Origin: an uncultured Lachnospiraceae bacterium
GTDB lineage: Bacteria; Bacillota; Clostridia; Lachnospirales; Lachnospiraceae
Length of the DNA: 64,000 nt
Reading direction: 5' to 3'
NCBI GenBank assembly: GCA_910586755.1
Contig: CAJUJM010000011.1
Coordinates: 1 to 64,000 of the forward strand
The notes below the pieces were generated by a model, which made no database searches, was not told where the DNA came from, and saw nothing but the letters and a program-made list of their open reading frames with translations. Numbering within the stretch: the stretch's first letter is position 1; the number at the start of each line of letters is the position of its first letter. A program made the position numbers and the translations under genes. This document shows, one piece after another, positions 8,285-15,921 of the stretch.

Positions 8285-9485
8285 TTCTGTTTTCCCCTTT
8301 CTCTAACCTATAGAACCGGATTTCAAAGCAAGCGCCGCCGTCCAGTCTGTTTTTTGCCCGTATGGTTCCGTTTTGACGCTCTATAATCTCCTTTGACAAG
8401 GCTAATCCGATTCCAATTCCGCCTTCTTTTGCATTTTTCCCCCGATAGAACCGTTCAAAAAGATGGGGGATATCTTCTTTCAGAAATCCTTCCCCATCAT
8501 CCCAAATGAGGATTTCTGTATACAGAGGATTCTGTGCGTAGGAACAGTGAACCGTTTTACCATTGCCATGCTCCATGCAGTTTTTCATCAGATTCATTAC
8601 CGCCTCCATGGTCCAGTCCAGATCGACGGCCACCGTCATCTCCCCCAGCTCCGGGATATCAACAGAAATACCGGAACTTGCAAACAATTCCTGTAAATTG
8701 TCTGCTGCCAGGACAAGTATAGTAAAAACATCTGCTTCGTCTTTCTGCAGAAATAACGTTCCTGCATCCAGCCGGGATAAAGCCAGCAGGGCTTCCTCCA
8801 GACGAGTAAGGCGTAACAGTTGTTTTTCCACCTGTTTGAGATGCCCTCTGTCAATATCCTGCTTCATCATTTGAAGAGACAGGGAAATAGCGGTTATCGG
8901 CGTTTTTATCTGATGGGCAATATTAGACAGGTTTTCTGCAAAATCGTTTTTCGCCTGCACAGCCCTGTCCCTTGTCTGATAAAGGGAGGTTACCGTCTTA
9001 TATATTTCATCTTCCAGTTTTGAAAACCCGTCCTCCCCGGAGACAGAGAGAACTGCCGCCCTGCCGATATTTACCTGTTCCAGATAATCTGTCAAAGCCT
9101 GAATTCTCATGGCTTCTGTCTTATTCCGGTATAAAAAAGTAAAGGCAAAAAGAGAAACCCCCGAAAGAAAACCTGTCATCACAAGTAAAAGACTTTGTCC
9201 GTAAGAGGACCCTGAAAAGTCAGATCTGCGGTATCCCAATGTTGATAAAATGTCATTCTTCCCTGTTCCATCCACAATTCCCACTGTGTATTCTTTTAAC
9301 GCAGCTGAGATTATTGTTTGGGTTTCCGGTTTCTGCTCTGCTACTTTCCCGCAAATAGTATTGAGAATGTCAAATTGAAGCCTGTTATAATGGTAAGAAG
9401 CAACTGCCACTGAAACGGCGCAAGCCATCAGGCTGACAGACAGCACAAGTCCAAAAATCATTATGGTATTTTTTCGCCCGCTCAT
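8265..9485 (-). CDS. Sensor histidine kinase
   Basis: The protein has 406 aa. TM1 is at about 8-30, followed by an extracytoplasmic part of about 65 residues and TM2 at about 98-118; then come the H-box NIAHQIKTPI, an N-box around LMKNCMEHGNG, and the ATP-lid motifs DDGEGF and GGIGIGLAL. The external loop is longer than in BceS-type kinases, so direct ligand sensing is possible. Its start overlaps the response regulator stop by 4 bases (ATGA). It should phosphorylate the regulator encoded just upstream. Confidence 0.93.
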   Translation of the reverse strand: MSGRKNTIMIFGLVLSVSLMACAVSVAVASYHYNRLQFDILNTICGKVAEQKPETQTIISAALKEYTVGIVDGTGKNDILSTLGYRRSDFSGSSYGQSLLLVMTGFLSGVSLFAFTFLYRNKTEAMRIQALTDYLEQVNIGRAAVLSVSGEDGFSKLEDEIYKTVTSLYQTRDRAVQAKNDFAENLSNIAHQIKTPITAISLSLQMMKQDIDRGHLKQVEKQLLRLTRLEEALLALSRLDAGTLFLQKDEADVFTILVLAADNLQELFASSGISVDIPELGEMTVAVDLDWTMEAVMNLMKNCMEHGNGKTVHCSYAQNPLYTEILIWDDGEGFLKEDIPHLFERFYRGKNAKEGGIGIGLALSKEIIERQNGTIRAKNRLDGGACFEIRFYRLEKGENRNGNLKV

Positions 9486-10153
9486 ATCGTATCCTCCATG
9501 CGGTAGCCCACGCTTCTGACGGTTTTCAGGCAGGCGGGTTGGCCAAGTTTATCCCGCAGCCGCTTCACCGTTACAGTCAGAGTGTTGTTATTCACATAAT
9601 TTCCGTTTACATCCCATATCTGCTCTAAAATTTTTTCTCTGGTAATGGTTCTCCCTTTGTTCTTCATCAAATATAAAAGCAGTTGGTACTCTGCCCCGCT
9701 TAAACTTATCTCCTCTGAATTGGAAGAAACAGTCCGGCGGTTTTGGTCAATGATAATTCCGTCACAGGAAAGATACTGTTCTGCCCCGTTGCCAGTACGG
9801 CGCAATAACGCCAGGATCCGTGAATGCAGTACTTCCAGTTCAAAGGGCTTTACCACATAATCATCCGCGCCGCTTTGAAAGCCGGAAACAATATCCCGGG
9901 AATCTCCCCGGACAGTAAGAAAAATAACCGGCAGATCTTTCCAACTACCGCGAAGCCACCGGCACATACTGTCTCCCCGGCCGTCAGGCATGTTCCAGTC
10001 CAATAAAACAAGGGCGGGCACATGCATTTTTAGAGCCTGCCTTGCCTGTGCAAGGGTCGCGCATAGGGTCACCTTAAAATTCTTTTGTTCCAGATATTCT
10101 TTTACCGTACGTGCAATATCCGGATCGTCTTCAATATAATACAAATCGGTCAT
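9482..10153 (-). CDS. OmpR/PhoB-family response regulator
   Basis: The 223-aa protein has a receiver domain at 1-115, with acidic residues at 9-10, the phosphoacceptor Asp52 in LVLLDWNMP and the conserved Lys in VVKPFE. A winged-helix domain follows (about 125-222, with the TVTVKRLRDKLG recognition helix). It is first in the operon and very likely controls it, since two direct repeats of TGTnAC sit just upstream. Confidence 0.95.
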   Translation of the reverse strand: MTDLYYIEDDPDIARTVKEYLEQKNFKVTLCATLAQARQALKMHVPALVLLDWNMPDGRGDSMCRWLRGSWKDLPVIFLTVRGDSRDIVSGFQSGADDYVVKPFELEVLHSRILALLRRTGNGAEQYLSCDGIIIDQNRRTVSSNSEEISLSGAEYQLLLYLMKNKGRTITREKILEQIWDVNGNYVNNNTLTVTVKRLRDKLGQPACLKTVRSVGYRMEDTI

Positions 10154-10184
10154 GTCAATTTTCGCCTTTTCTTTTTATTACACC

Positions 10185-10217
10185 ATTCTACCAGAAAAAA
10201 GTTACAGTTTCGTGACA
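10185..10217 (-). promoter_or_regulatory. Two-component/ABC operon promoter with tandem regulator site
   Basis: On the minus strand, TGTCAC and TGTAAC (10217-10212 and 10206-10201) are direct repeats 11 bases apart, the spacing usual for OmpR-type dimers. They lie above a TAGAAT -10 (10190-10185). No good -35 is seen, which fits activator dependence. Confidence 0.55.
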
Positions 10218-10221
10218 AATT

Positions 10222-10244
10222 CCCTGCTGTCTCAACTGTTACAT
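10222..10244 (-). repeat. TGTAACAGTT-type border motif, copy 2
   Basis: On the minus strand it reads TGTAACAGTTGAGACAGC. It closely matches the copy at 28473-28494. It lies between the divergent response regulator and PIN toxin-antitoxin operons. Confidence 0.5.
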
Positions 10245-10277
10245 CCATTTGCTTTTGCAAATTTAAAAACTCTTACA

Positions 10278-10306
10278 TTGATTTCTTTTTTATGGCATGA
10301 TATGCT
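10278..10306 (+). promoter_or_regulatory. Promoter of the PIN toxin-antitoxin operon
   Basis: TTGATT, a 17-base spacer and TATGCT precede the antitoxin gene by about 75 bases. This is a moderate SigA match, assigned by eye. Confidence 0.45.
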
Positions 10307-10383
10307 AGGAAAAAGAATGAGTGGAAAAAGCAGCATACAATTAACAACAAATCAGTATAATAAAATCCAGGAGGTATCTCGCT

Positions 10384-10641
10384 ATGTCAACTTTGGAAAA
10401 AGCGATAGGATTGCTACAGGAAATGCCGGAAAGCAAACTAGAGGCAGTATATATGTATATCCGTTTTGTCAATTCACAGACAGACCATAAAGAAAATACT
10501 CCCTCTCAAAAAAATGCCATTGAAAAAAGACAGCGTGGATTTCAAGGCCTTTTATCGTTTGCTGGAACATTGCCGGAGGATTTTGATTATAAAAAAGAAT
10601 TAGAAAAGGCAAGGGAGGAAAAATATGCTCGTTTTATTTGA
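10384..10641 (+). CDS. Probable antitoxin of a PIN-domain toxin
   Basis: The small, highly charged 85-aa protein has a hydrophobic-helical N-terminal half (residues 1-34) and a charged C-terminal tail (KKELEKAREEKYARF). AGGAGG lies 6 bases ahead of the ATG. It overlaps the PIN gene by 17 bases, the usual order and coupling of type II antitoxin then toxin. No ribbon-helix-helix or AbrB fold is evident, so the antitoxin class is unassigned and the role rests on position. Confidence 0.75.
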   Translation: MSTLEKAIGLLQEMPESKLEAVYMYIRFVNSQTDHKENTPSQKNAIEKRQRGFQGLLSFAGTLPEDFDYKKELEKAREEKYARFI

Positions 10642-11041
10642 CACTAACATCATACTGGATGTTCTGGAAAAACGGCTCCCTTTTTATGATTCTTCTAAAT
10701 CAGCTTTAGAAAGTTGTGTTTCTGGTAATGTTACAGGCTTTATTGCACTACATTCCATATCAAATATTTTTTATATCTTGAGGAAGCGCTATTCTGCAGC
10801 GGACAGAAGAAGACTTCTTCTTGATATACTGGATTTGCTGCAAATAGCAGGCGCTGATCATGAAAGTGTCCGTAACACCTTGCAAAGAGAGGATTTTGCA
10901 GACTTTGAAGATTGTTTACAAGACGAATGTGCAAAACAAATTCGTGCAGACTATATCATAACCCGAAACACAGATGATTTTTCCACATCCCATATCCCTG
11001 CCATTCTTCCAGATGACTTTCTTAAAATTCTTTGCAATTAA
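10625..11041 (+). CDS. PIN-domain toxin (VapC-like ribonuclease)
   Basis: The 138-aa protein starts with VLFDTNIILDVLEKR, holding the first PIN acidic residue at Asp6. Further acidic positions are in DFEDCLQ (about 97-103), with a late IITRNTDDF (about 114-122), the PIN metal-site pattern. Such proteins cut RNA, often tRNA, and are held in check by the upstream antitoxin. GGGAGG precedes the start inside the antitoxin gene. Confidence 0.88.
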   Translation: MLVLFDTNIILDVLEKRLPFYDSSKSALESCVSGNVTGFIALHSISNIFYILRKRYSAADRRRLLLDILDLLQIAGADHESVRNTLQREDFADFEDCLQDECAKQIRADYIITRNTDDFSTSHIPAILPDDFLKILCN

Positions 11042-11081
11042 ATGGCATACAAATAACAGAAAAAAGTACAGAGGTGCCAAA

Positions 11082-11510
11082 ATGCAGATTTCAAGCAGAT
11101 TTACCATTGCTGTCCATGTCCTCATATGTATTGAGACATTTAAAAATGACTATAAAGTAACCAGTGATTTCCTTGCGTCCAGCGTAAATGTAAATCCGGT
11201 TGTTATAAGAAGGCTTTTACAGCAGTTAAAAAAGGCCGGGATTATAAGCGTTGTGCGGGGCAGCGGAGGCGCAGATATCCAAAAGCCATTAGATAAAATT
11301 ACATTGCTTGATGTATATCATGCTGTGGAGTGTGTGGAAAATGGCCAGCTTTTCCATTTTCATGAAAACCCCAATTCTCTTTGCCCTGTTGGAAAGAATA
11401 TTCACTCCGTTTTAGATACAAGGCTTGAACGTATTCAGAAAGCCATGGAACGGGAAATGAAGTCTGTAACAATGCAGGATGTTATGGATGATACTCAAAA
11501 ATTGCTATAA
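11082..11510 (+). CDS. Rrf2-family transcription regulator
   Basis: The 142-aa protein starts MQISSRFTIAVHVL, with a winged helix typical of Rrf2 (SSVNVNPVVIRRLLQQLKKAGII, then the wing VVRGSGGADI). The cluster of three cysteines found in IscR/NsrR is missing; only one Cys (LCPVG) lies in that region, so a redox role like that of YwnA-type members is more likely than Fe-S sensing. GAGGTG at 11071 sets the start. It precedes a cupin gene whose promoter carries an inverted repeat, probably its operator. Confidence 0.9.
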   Translation: MQISSRFTIAVHVLICIETFKNDYKVTSDFLASSVNVNPVVIRRLLQQLKKAGIISVVRGSGGADIQKPLDKITLLDVYHAVECVENGQLFHFHENPNSLCPVGKNIHSVLDTRLERIQKAMEREMKSVTMQDVMDDTQKLL

Positions 11511-11525
11511 AATTTGATGTAACTA

Positions 11526-11564
11526 TTGACATTACAACATCTTCGTGGTATAAGCTTTGTTGTA
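11526..11564 (+). promoter_or_regulatory. Cupin gene promoter with inverted-repeat operator
   Basis: TTGACA (11526-11531), 17 bases and TATAAG (11549-11554) form a strong promoter. TACAACA (11533-11539) and TGTTGTA (11558-11564) are inverted repeats flanking the -10, a likely site for the Rrf2 regulator encoded just upstream. Confidence 0.7.
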
Positions 11565-11603
11565 TCAATCATTATTACATCTTTTGAAAACGGAGGTCCT
11601 ATT

Positions 11604-11960
11604 ATGGCAAATTTCAGTAAAGTAAGCGTAGCATCTGATGCAAGAATCGAACTCCATGACCAGCTTTCCTTAACCGGAGCAGAGGTAAGCATAAATAACC
11701 TTCCGGCAGGCGCAGGCGTACCTTTTGTCCACTCTCACAAAAAGAATGAAGAAATCTATGCAATCCTTGCCGGAAAAGGGAGGGCCGTGATTGATGGAGA
11801 AACCATAGAACTTGCAGCCGGTGACTGGATCCGTGTTTCTCCGGCTGCAAAACGTCAGTTTTTTGCATCTGAAGATTCGGCTGTCAGCTTTGCCTGCATT
11901 CAGGTGAAGGAGAATTCCCTTGAAGGCTACACACAAGATGACGCTGTTATCGAATCATAG
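11604..11960 (+). CDS. Cupin-domain protein
   Basis: This is a 118-aa single beta-barrel cupin. Motif 1 is seen at VPFVHSHKKNEEIYAILAG, with two His and a Glu as metal ligands, and motif 2 at ELAAGDWIRVSPAAKRQF, where the usual His is Lys/Arg-rich. GGAGGT at 11592 fixes the start at 11604. Its own promoter and its place beside an Rrf2 gene suggest a stress-induced metal-binding enzyme or sensor; the substrate is unknown. Confidence 0.88.
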   Translation: MANFSKVSVASDARIELHDQLSLTGAEVSINNLPAGAGVPFVHSHKKNEEIYAILAGKGRAVIDGETIELAAGDWIRVSPAAKRQFFASEDSAVSFACIQVKENSLEGYTQDDAVIES

Positions 11961-11981
11961 GAAAATCCCGGTTTCGGCATA

Positions 11982-12009
11982 TTGACAATTTCATCCAGCG
12001 GGTTATAAT
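11982..12009 (+). promoter_or_regulatory. Promoter of the HExxH protein gene
   Basis: TTGACA (11982-11987), 16 bases and TATAAT (12004-12009) lie about 85 bases ahead of the start codon, leaving a structured leader. Confidence 0.75.
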
Positions 12010-12025
12010 TAGATTATCAAAGAAA

Positions 12026-12080
12026 GTCAAATACCCCCGCAAGCGCGGCTGCTTGGCTTGTTGCTGGCGGGAATAAATTT
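12026..12080 (+). promoter_or_regulatory. Structured 5' leader with GTCAAATACC hairpin
   Basis: GTCAAATACC opens a hairpin in which CCCGC (12036-12040) pairs with GCGGG (12067-12071). It is followed by AATAAATTT and then the ribosome site GGAGG. The same opening words, a C-rich/G-rich stem and the trailing AAATTT recur in the leader of the acyl-CoA ligase gene (62918-62954). Its regulatory role is unknown. Confidence 0.5.
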
Positions 12081-12092
12081 GGAGGCTGTCTT

Positions 12093-12659
12093 ATGAACGT
12101 TTCGCTTTCATTTAATCAGATGTCCTTTTATAACTCTTCTTATAACCAGCTTCGTTTATCCGCCTATGCTTCCCAGGCAGCTTTTTCAGGCCGGCCTCAA
12201 GCCGTTTCCGGCGGCCAGTCCCAGGTTGCTTTTCCGGGGCAGCCTCAGGTCGCCTTTCCAGGGCAGTCTCAGCCAAATGAGCCAGGAGGCGGACAAAAGG
12301 TCAACAGAACCGGCGATTACGATACCTATGAATGTCAGACCTGTGCAAACCGGAAATATAAGGACGGTTCCAACGATTTGGGAGTTTCCTTTAAGACTCC
12401 TACAAAGCTGAGTCCTGAAAAGGCTGCTTCTGCTGTCCGCTCCCATGAGATGGAGCACGTATCCAGAGCTAAGGCAAAAGCCGCAAGAGAGGGTTCGGAA
12501 ATTCTTTCTCAGTCCGTCACCTACCGGACCGAAGTCTGTCCGGAATGTGGAACGCCCTATCTGGCAGGCGGAAATACCAGAACCGTGTTCCGCTCAGCCC
12601 CTGAAACTTATGACAAGGAGCCAGTGAAAAAGGGAGTTTATCTGGATCTTAAAGTTTAA
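12093..12659 (+). CDS. Putative metalloprotease-like protein with HExxH motif
   Basis: This is a 188-aa protein with no signal peptide or TM segment. Residues about 30-68 are low-complexity, with repeats such as QVAFPGQ. Then come a CxxC pair (ECQTCANR), the zinc-protease motif HEMEH followed by VSRAKAKAAREG, and a second CxxC (CPECG). The HExxH context with a preceding VRSHE resembles SprA-related putative metalloproteases. Proteolysis is inferred; a further zinc ligand is not identified. It is monocistronic with its own promoter and terminator. Confidence 0.75.
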   Translation: MNVSLSFNQMSFYNSSYNQLRLSAYASQAAFSGRPQAVSGGQSQVAFPGQPQVAFPGQSQPNEPGGGQKVNRTGDYDTYECQTCANRKYKDGSNDLGVSFKTPTKLSPEKAASAVRSHEMEHVSRAKAKAAREGSEILSQSVTYRTEVCPECGTPYLAGGNTRTVFRSAPETYDKEPVKKGVYLDLKV

Positions 12660-12781
12660 GATCTTTCTTTACGAAACCTGCATGCGCCCGACGGCAGACG
12701 CACCATCGCACATGAAAAGTCTGGCGGGCGCCTGGGGCATACCTGAATCCATGCCGCCTATTGGCGGCGGACTTTCACAGT

Positions 12782-12844
12782 AAAAAATTAGGCTGTGGCA
12801 ATAGAAATCCTCATGATTTCATTTTGCCGCAGCCTGATTTTTTG
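12782..12844. terminator. Bidirectional intrinsic terminator
   Basis: GGCTGTGGCAA and TTGCCGCAGCC pair with one G-T wobble, flanked by AAAAAATTA and TGATTTTTT. It ends the HExxH gene on the plus strand and the sulfatase operon arriving on the minus strand. Confidence 0.88.
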
Positions 12845-12905
12845 TGGCAGCTCACACAGCAGGGAAATCTGTTATGATCTTTTAGCGAAAACCCATCCGC
12901 TCCCA

Positions 12906-14396
12906 TTAGACAAAAGATAAGCCCATCCGGACAAACTGCTCCTTAGGGCAATTGTTAGCCTTCATCATCTTCTTCATAAGTTCTATCATTCTCTGCTCCT
13001 GATCCTCATTCTCCACCGGATTCAGCTCCATAGGATCCTCTTTCAGACAGAACAGCATGGTGGGATACTCTGCCTGAGAAATCCAGGCTGTGCTTTCCAG
13101 CTTCAACACAGGAATCTCCTTGGTAAAGGAAAACGGCTTGCGAAGTCTCATGGTGCGTAGCACTTCATTGTTTATAAACGCCCGTCTTCCGCCATGGCGC
13201 ATGGGCATCAGCGTATATTCGTGGCGGGGCTGGTTGCCGGGCAGAGGGCTTCTCATATAAACCCAGGCGCCGTCGGTGCAGCAGACCTGTCCGCCAAAAA
13301 TACCGAACAGCCCGCCTTCCCGAATAGCCTCATCCCTTTCAAGGACAGGACGCAGTGATCTTCCCTCCATATCTTTTGGAAGAGGCTGACCAAAATATTC
13401 CAGCAGCGTAGCCGGAAGGTCAATGGTCTGAACCAGGCAGTCGGTCCGTATTCCCTTTTTACCGCTTCTGGGATCCCACACAAATAACGGAGTATGAGCC
13501 ACCTCTGCATAAAACGGGCAATGGCACTTGGCCCACTGGCCATGTTCCGCCAGAAGGAAGCCATGATCCGTGTTTACAATCAGCATAGTATCTTCCCAAA
13601 GACCGTATTTGTCCATGGCATTTAGTATCCGGCCCAGATTCTCATCGCACATCTGAAGTACAGAAGCGTACTGCTTTCTCATGTGGACAATAAACTCCGG
13701 ACTGTCGGTATCATTTACCGGCCGGTAGTCGGGCCAGTCACAAAATGGTCCCTGGTATTCATCCGGAAACCTTTCTTTGTACTCCGGCTGGCTGAAAAAC
13801 GGCTCATGAGGGTCAAAGGTCTCGATTTGAAGAAACCAGTTGTCCTGATTGTAATTATTCCGCAAAAATTCCAAACCCTTTTCAAAGGTACGCCACTGGG
13901 GCTGATGAGCGGCATCCCGCATAACTGTCCGGTTGGCAAAGTCCTGACCTACCCAGTTATCCCCAGGATCTCCGCACAGATTTCCGGTGGGATTTGGGCC
14001 TCCTGTAAAGCCAACCAGGGGCTGCCAATTGTCTCCCTCCTGCCCCCGCACACATTCCCAGGTGCTGTAGCGTTGATGGTAAGTAGCTCCGCCGTCTTCC
14101 CAGTAATGGTAGTGATCGCTGATCAGATGGGTATGGATCCCCGCCTCCTTTAATATCTCAGGCATAGAGTCGTCAAATGGTTCCAAGGGCCCCCAGCTGC
14201 GGTGCAGGAAATTATAACGGCCCGTGTGAAGTTCCCGGCGGGCCGGCATACAAGGCATGCTTCCTACCCAGCAGTTATCAAAAGTTACGGTGTGCCGGGC
14301 CAAGCGCCTGAAATTCTCTGTATGAGTCCAATGGCAGCTATAGGGAGCCAGCATGTGGCGGTTTAAGGAGTCATACATAATCATAATGGCTTTCAT
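12906..14396 (-). CDS. Type I sulfatase (formylglycine-dependent), last gene of the operon
   Basis: This is a 496-aa alkaline-phosphatase-fold sulfatase that hydrolyses a sulfate ester. The maturation motif C-M-P-A-R is at 49-53, so Cys49 should be turned into formylglycine. Later metal and sulfate contacts are visible in VNTDHGFLLAEHGQW. There is no signal peptide, so it acts in the cytosol on imported substrate. No anaerobic maturase gene is in the window and it must be elsewhere. It lies 16 bases after the YesN-like regulator gene. The substrate (sugar sulfate, choline sulfate or aryl sulfate) cannot be fixed. Confidence 0.93.
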   Translation of the reverse strand: MKAIMIMYDSLNRHMLAPYSCHWTHTENFRRLARHTVTFDNCWVGSMPCMPARRELHTGRYNFLHRSWGPLEPFDDSMPEILKEAGIHTHLISDHYHYWEDGGATYHQRYSTWECVRGQEGDNWQPLVGFTGGPNPTGNLCGDPGDNWVGQDFANRTVMRDAAHQPQWRTFEKGLEFLRNNYNQDNWFLQIETFDPHEPFFSQPEYKERFPDEYQGPFCDWPDYRPVNDTDSPEFIVHMRKQYASVLQMCDENLGRILNAMDKYGLWEDTMLIVNTDHGFLLAEHGQWAKCHCPFYAEVAHTPLFVWDPRSGKKGIRTDCLVQTIDLPATLLEYFGQPLPKDMEGRSLRPVLERDEAIREGGLFGIFGGQVCCTDGAWVYMRSPLPGNQPRHEYTLMPMRHGGRRAFINNEVLRTMRLRKPFSFTKEIPVLKLESTAWISQAEYPTMLFCLKEDPMELNPVENEDQEQRMIELMKKMMKANNCPKEQFVRMGLSFV

Positions 14397-14412
14397 AAAT
14401 ATTCCTTTCTGG

Positions 14413-15921
14413 CTAATTTCCCTTTCGCCGGTATTCGTAAGGACTCATGCCATACTTCTTTTTAAATGTGGTGGAAAAATAACTTGCATTGTAATATCCC
14501 ACCTGCTGTGCAATATCCTGAACCCGCAGAGCCGTATTTTCTAACAGCCGAACTGAAGCTTTCAGCCGGACGTCTGTCAGGTAATTTACAAAGGTCTGGC
14601 CTACCTCCGCCTTAAAAGCCCGGGAAAAATATTCCGGATTTAAGTATACCTGGGCGGCTGCCTGTTCCAGACTGATCTGCTCCCTGTAGTGAGCGTTAAT
14701 GTACTCTACTGCCAGACAGATATTCTTGGATTTTGGCGTCTGCTGGGTAGCCGCCGGGCTGCACTGTCTGGCAACAGACAATATAATACCTGCTGTCTCC
14801 TCCAGAGAAATACACTGCTGCAGCTGCATCCGGAGAGCATCCCCGTCTTCTAACGTCATTCCGTTCTCCTTAGACTCAAATTCCAGCAGATCGAAGGCAT
14901 CCATACACAGCCTGCACAACGGCTCTATTGCAAGGATCCTTTGGCTGTCCGCATTTTCCAGAAATTCTTTTATCACCTCATATCGCTGAGCGCCCTGGGT
15001 TTGATGGAGGCGTACACGAAATTCCCCACACATATTTTTCCAGATCTGGTTTTTGTGGAGCAGTTCCCCTAAAGGGTAGCGGGGTTCATACAGTCTTTTT
15101 TCTTTTTTATAAAATCCCTCCCCCAAAGAACATGCCGCCTGCCAGACCATATAGGGCATCCGGCGCATTTCATCTGTAATTGTACTGACGCCAACCATAC
15201 AGTCATTCATCTGCTGAACCTGTCTGGCATAGGCCGTCAGCTGTCTGGCCTTTTCCGCCTCGCTGAGAGTCCTGGGGAAATTGCCGATAATCATGTAGAT
15301 CCGATCTGTATAGTCAAACCCGGTTACATGCCTGGCCTGGCTCTCCTTGGGAAAAGTAAGGCCGCTGTTCAAAATGTTTTGTTTCCACACCGCCAGGGCA
15401 AACAATCCGCTGTTGCGCCAGCGGATATTGCACTGACGCAGCTTTTCCAGTTCCTCATCCCCCAGCTCTTTTTTTTGGCGGAGAATTCTGCCGATCACAG
15501 ACTGTACCTGTGAAAGACTGGCAATATCCCCATCATCCTTTCCCAGAGAAAGCTGCAGCTCTCCTGCCGTCCGGTTGAGGAGCTCCTGGAGCAAATCATT
15601 CTGCATTTCCGTTTTCAAAAGATACTCTGCCGCACCGTCCCGCAGAGCCTGCCGGACCAAATCAAAGTCAGAAAATGCCGTCAGCATTACTACCTTCACC
15701 TGACTGTTTCTGGAACGCAGAGTATGCAAAAGCTCCAGGCCATCCATAACAGGCATTTTAATATCTGTAAGAATCAGATCCGGCTCTTCCTTTTGAATCA
15801 TCTCCAGGGCCTCTAAGCCATTGTGGGCAATGCCGGTTAGCTGGCAGGATGGGTTTTGAGAAATACAAAATTGCAGCCATTCACATATCATGGTTTCATC
15901 ATCAACCACCAGGACTTTCAT
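14413..15921 (-). CDS. YesN-like response regulator with AraC-type HTH
   Basis: The 502-aa protein has a receiver domain (1-120, phosphoacceptor Asp53 in LTDIKMP), a middle region of about 270 residues without a clear motif, and a double AraC/XylS helix-turn-helix at about 400-500 with the closing SYFSTTFKKKYGMSPYEYRR. It pairs with the YesM-like kinase, whose stop it overlaps by 20 bases. Such regulators activate carbohydrate uptake operons; here the target is probably the surrounding transporter and sulfatase genes. Confidence 0.95.
   Translation of the reverse strand: MKVLVVDDETMICEWLQFCISQNPSCQLTGIAHNGLEALEMIQKEEPDLILTDIKMPVMDGLELLHTLRSRNSQVKVVMLTAFSDFDLVRQALRDGAAEYLLKTEMQNDLLQELLNRTAGELQLSLGKDDGDIASLSQVQSVIGRILRQKKELGDEELEKLRQCNIRWRNSGLFALAVWKQNILNSGLTFPKESQARHVTGFDYTDRIYMIIGNFPRTLSEAEKARQLTAYARQVQQMNDCMVGVSTITDEMRRMPYMVWQAACSLGEGFYKKEKRLYEPRYPLGELLHKNQIWKNMCGEFRVRLHQTQGAQRYEVIKEFLENADSQRILAIEPLCRLCMDAFDLLEFESKENGMTLEDGDALRMQLQQCISLEETAGIILSVARQCSPAATQQTPKSKNICLAVEYINAHYREQISLEQAAAQVYLNPEYFSRAFKAEVGQTFVNYLTDVRLKASVRLLENTALRVQDIAQQVGYYNASYFSTTFKKKYGMSPYEYRRKGN

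Noticed and set aside
13683..14153. 156-codon open frame on the plus strand
   Set aside because: It lies entirely antisense inside a clear sulfatase gene, with no ribosome site and no recognisable domain.
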